Source: JAJUJL01 sp041736465
GTDB lineage: Bacteria > Chloroflexota > Anaerolineae > Anaerolineales > UBA4823
Direction of reading: 5' to 3'
DNA: 64,000 bases
Assembly (NCBI GenBank): GCA_041736465.1
Contig: JBGSTO010000706.1
Span: 1 to 64,000, forward strand
Part shown: piece after piece, positions 61,260-64,000 of the stretch
Numbering within the stretch: position 1 is the first letter of the stretch
Layout of the letters: each line of letters starts with the position of its first letter
The notes under the pieces: model-generated
What the model saw: only the letters and a program-made list of their open reading frames with translations
What the model was told of the DNA's origin: nothing
Databases searched by the model: none
Position numbers and translations under genes: made by a program

Positions 61260-62933
61260 TCACCGGCTCCCACGACCAGACCAGCGCGCCAGCCCGATTG
61301 CCAGCACCGAGAGCAAAATTCCGAGAGCGGCAGCCATCAAGATCTGGATCAGCGAGATGAATGCCATGAACAAGCTGGGAAAATGAGGCAGCGTCCAACC
61401 GGCGGCGAAGCCGTTCAACCAGAAGCTTACCCACACCGGCAGCGACAGCAGGTAAATCACAGCCAGGGCTACCTCCAGGGTGGAGATGCCTGCCTGGATA
61501 GGCGGCTGGCGCAGGCTCTTCTGCCTCCAGGTATACACCAGCCAGGCGGCTGCCAGGGCCAGACCTGCCGTGATGGCGCTGTAGGCAATGATATCCCCCG
61601 CACTGACGACCGAGCTGAGTGAGTAGGTGCGCCCGTCAATCAGGGCATAGCGCATATTGAAGCCTGCCAGGTAGATCAGGCCAGCCGCCAGCAGCCACAG
61701 GCTCTGCTGGCGAGGCCGGCGCAGCAGCCAGATCAGCGGCAGCAGTGCGCCTGCCAGCGCGGGCAGCAGCCGCAGCAGCCGCTCCCGGTTCAGCCGCGAT
61801 TGGCGGGCGTCATCCAGCGCCGACTGGTACACGGCGACGATATCGCCAACCCCGCTCGTACCTGGATTGAGCGGCGGGCTGTTGTCGCCGATCCCTTGCC
61901 GGTAGGCTGCCAGCAGCGCCGCCTGCTGGCTTTCCAGTGCTCCCGGCAGCGCGGTTTGCACGCTTTCGGGCAGGGAAAGCATACCGTCGAGCACCCGCCC
62001 CTGGCTGGCTGCCGGCAGGTTAATGCCCAGCAGGGCTGCCAGCGTCGGAGCCACGTCCACCATGCGAATGTCATCGTGGTATCCGGGGCTAACCCCGGCG
62101 CCGGCAAGCACAAAAGGCTCGGTCAGCACCACGGTCTCTGTGCCGCCGTGCCCGCCGCGATCGATCTGCCCGTGATCGCTGAGTACCAGGAGCGTGTCCT
62201 GGCTCAAGTCCAGGGTGGTGGCAATTTCAGCGATCAGGCTGTCGGCACGGCGGGCGGCTTCGTTCCAATGCGGATCGCGCGGGCCGCCCTCGTGGTGCCC
62301 GGCATAGTCCACCTGGTCGATGTGAATGAGCACCAGTTGGTAATCGCCTGATTGCAGCCAGGACAGCGCTGCATCCACCACCTGGCGGTCAGCCTGCTGG
62401 TCTTCGCCCGGGGTGTAAAAACTGGCGCTCACTGCCTGCTGTGGTACCAGCTTCTCGAACCAGTAGTAGGCTGAAATGGCGGTTTTTAGACCAGCTCGGT
62501 GAGCGGCCGAGAACAGGTTGTCCTGTGTCCAGGTGGGGATATCGTCATACTCCAGGTTGAACGCCGGGCCATCGCTCACATCGGGCCAGGCGCCTGTAAA
62601 GAGCACCGAATACCCGGGGGCAGAGTAGGATGGGGGACGGCTGCGCATTTCTCCCCAGGCGGCTTGCTGGCGAAGCTGGTTTAGATAGGGCATAACCTGG
62701 GAGTCGGCGGCTGTATCGGCGCGCAGTGCGTCTACCAGGATGAATACCACCCGGCGCGAGGGCCTTTCAGCCGGGTCGTTGACCAGAGCGGCTCCGGCTG
62801 CGGGGGGCCTGTCTTTGAGCGGCGAGCGATAAGCATACAGCGAATCGATCAACCCTGTAGCCCAGAAATACGCACCGGCTGCCAGGGCAGCGCACACCAG
62901 CAGGCGAACGAGCAGAGCAGCTGAGTTTTTCAC
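61260..62933 (-). CDS. Membrane-bound alkaline phosphatase/phosphodiesterase-like protein
   Basis: A 557-residue protein. After an N-terminal membrane helix comes an alkaline phosphatase-superfamily domain: VVFILVDALRAD (metal/nucleophile region), HIDQVDYAGHHEG and LSDHGQIDRGGHGG with conserved Asp/His. The C-terminal 200 residues contain about six hydrophobic segments, as in GPI-ethanolamine phosphate transferases. It may transfer or remove phosphoryl groups on envelope lipids. Start GTG 62933 avoids overlap with the upstream amidase gene; the open frame extends to 63026. Confidence 0.8.
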   Translation of the reverse strand: MKNSAALLVRLLVCAALAAGAYFWATGLIDSLYAYRSPLKDRPPAAGAALVNDPAERPSRRVVFILVDALRADTAADSQVMPYLNQLRQQAAWGEMRSRPPSYSAPGYSVLFTGAWPDVSDGPAFNLEYDDIPTWTQDNLFSAAHRAGLKTAISAYYWFEKLVPQQAVSASFYTPGEDQQADRQVVDAALSWLQSGDYQLVLIHIDQVDYAGHHEGGPRDPHWNEAARRADSLIAEIATTLDLSQDTLLVLSDHGQIDRGGHGGTETVVLTEPFVLAGAGVSPGYHDDIRMVDVAPTLAALLGINLPAASQGRVLDGMLSLPESVQTALPGALESQQAALLAAYRQGIGDNSPPLNPGTSGVGDIVAVYQSALDDARQSRLNRERLLRLLPALAGALLPLIWLLRRPRQQSLWLLAAGLIYLAGFNMRYALIDGRTYSLSSVVSAGDIIAYSAITAGLALAAAWLVYTWRQKSLRQPPIQAGISTLEVALAVIYLLSLPVWVSFWLNGFAAGWTLPHFPSLFMAFISLIQILMAAALGILLSVLAIGLARWSGRGSR

Positions 62934-62986
62934 TTGTACCCCACGATCCCCAATCTTCCTACGGGTATTCGATCTCTCCGGGCGGG

Positions 62987-64000
62987 TTACGCTTCCGCCG
63001 GCGCCAGGTCGTTCAGGAAGACCCACCCTTGCAGATATTTAAAACGCGGCACGGGCTGCAGTAATCCTATCATAGCCAGGTCTCCCTGCACGCTCAAGAT
63101 GCGCACTGGAGTTTCTTCGGGAATGTATTCCACAGGGTGGCGCGGCGGCTCTGGACCCGGTACCACACCGATGTTCTTGTAAATCTCGGCATGTCTTGCC
63201 ACCACACCGTTTTGCACCAGGTCGGCCTTCATCCAGCCCTGCATGTTGAACAGCCTGCCGATCAGTCCGGAAATGCGCACCAGCACCCACTGGTCCGAGG
63301 TCTTGACCACCTGCTTGTTTTTCTTTTTGGGGACGTCTTTCTTTTTCTTCTTCTTCCCGGGCATCTCGATGACCTCGACCTTGAAGGATGTGACCGCCTT
63401 CGTCACTTTTACCTGGGTGCCGGGTTCCAAGGGGCTCTGTGCCAGGCGCGGCGGCAGGTGGGGCGGCAGCCCGCCTTCATCGAGGTAAACCCGCGATGGT
63501 CGCCGGGTGGAAAAGCGCTCTACGAAAGGAAGCTTGCGACCGAAGAGCTGTTCTCGGAAATGCTCCATGGGGAAAGCTGGTCCCGGGTCCACTTTGGCAA
63601 CGTGAATATCATCGTGACCGAGGACTTCCTGCAGCTGGTAGTGTTCAACGATCAGGCGGGAAACTTCGAGCGCAGCGTCGAGCTGCGCCTGGGGGAAAAG
63701 CTGCCAGCCGTTTTTCTGAAAATTCTTCCAATGAGCCTCTACCAGCACTTCATTCTCTTGATAGGTGGCGCCGGATTTTGCCACCCAGCCATTGGGGCCT
63801 GGCTTCAAGGCGCCGTCATTGTCCAGCTCGATGCCGATGGAGCAGCGGTTGAGCAGCCGCCGCCCCTCCCAGAAGCTGAACCCGGCATGCCAGGCGATGC
63901 GGTCGAATGGCACCAGCTGGGTGATCTGTCCATCGCGGCCGATGACCAGATGCGCTGAAACGCGCTTGTCAGGATTTCCCGACTGAGGGTCGGTCAGCCA
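62987..64000 (-). CDS. N-acetylmuramoyl-L-alanine amidase (5' end outside window)
   Basis: At least 337 codons, open at the right edge. The amidase_2 domain is recognised from SAHLVIGRDGQITQLVP, AWHAG, SIGIELDNDG and the distal HDDIHVAKVDPGPAFP. H, H and D for zinc binding are in place. A Lys-rich stretch (KKKKKKDVPKKKNK) and SH3-like sequences follow in the C-terminal half. It cuts the bond between MurNAc and the stem peptide. The first methionine-like codon in the window (63913) is internal to the gene. Confidence 0.88.
   Translation of the reverse strand, partial: WLTDPQSGNPDKRVSAHLVIGRDGQITQLVPFDRIAWHAGFSFWEGRRLLNRCSIGIELDNDGALKPGPNGWVAKSGATYQENEVLVEAHWKNFQKNGWQLFPQAQLDAALEVSRLIVEHYQLQEVLGHDDIHVAKVDPGPAFPMEHFREQLFGRKLPFVERFSTRRPSRVYLDEGGLPPHLPPRLAQSPLEPGTQVKVTKAVTSFKVEVIEMPGKKKKKKDVPKKKNKQVVKTSDQWVLVRISGLIGRLFNMQGWMKADLVQNGVVARHAEIYKNIGVVPGPEPPRHPVEYIPEETPVRILSVQGDLAMIGLLQPVPRFKYLQGWVFLNDLAPAEA

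Noticed and set aside
1..64000. CRISPR arrays, prophage or integron structures
   Set aside because: No direct repeats with regular spacers, integrase, attachment site pair or phage structural gene was seen.

Overview
The window reads as a chromosomal segment of a Chloroflexota bacterium, most likely class Anaerolineae. The evidence is moderately high GC, single-copy housekeeping genes mixed with many secreted proteins carrying Pro/Thr linkers, LytR-CpsA-Psr and muramidase-type cell-wall genes without LPS genes, a DUF-ArsR/MFS pair, an R3H/SpoIIIAA-like ATPase beside tmk, and TATAAT-type promoters, some abutting start codons. The phylum call is inference; no rRNA gene is present.

Layout. 0-2.4 kb (minus): a SAM-I riboswitch-controlled metB-aspartokinase operon, then an OsmC-family gene with an in-frame UGA at its catalytic cysteine position (candidate selenoprotein). 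2.5-13.4 kb: a heterodimeric ABC exporter, a zinc-ribbon/NHL protein, a degenerate ABC-LytTR regulator, an ABC-2 exporter operon and a secreted S33 peptidase. 13.4-18.5 kb: ribosomal protein S1 divergent from a Mg/Co-chelatase I-D gene pair joined by a textbook -1 frameshift site, then an M1 peptidase lipoprotein. 18.5-19 kb: a cluster of DnaA boxes beside AT-rich DNA, a candidate replication origin or DnaA-binding locus. 19-29 kb: ArsR regulator with tandem palindromic operators and an MFS pump, a second OsmC protein, glgC, tRNA-Leu, ychF, pepF, a deoxynucleoside kinase and a nucleotidyltransferase, followed by two parS sites at 29.1 kb. 29.5-38.5 kb: pdxST (vitamin B6), GNAT-like protein, R3H ATPase, tmk, zinc ribbon, gmk, galE and an acyl-CoA synthetase behind a structured leader.

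38.5-42.2 kb contains an enoyl-CoA hydratase, an acidic protein and a small mobile/toxin island: an IS-associated DUF5372 protein, a broken Rhs-type polymorphic toxin tip, its intact putative immunity gene of AT-rich composition, and an IS transposase remnant. 42.2-51.3 kb carries EthD-like, M23 peptidase, RecD2, LCP, ABC-F, a C39-like/TPR protein and a VanZ-like protein. 51.4-64 kb (minus) holds a 1427-residue secreted multidomain protein, an MFS pump, a patatin phospholipase preceded by an elaborate structured RNA candidate, a penicillin acylase-family enzyme, a membrane phosphodiesterase/phosphatase and the end of an N-acetylmuramoyl-L-alanine amidase.

Three copies of a palindromic interspersed repeat occur at 35.6, 47.2 and 49.5 kb. 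The strongest unusual signals are the Sec-OsmC gene with a matching bSECIS hairpin, the chelatase frameshift cassette, the DnaA-box/parS pair of loci, the three-layer metB leader, and the structured RNA at 58.4 kb.
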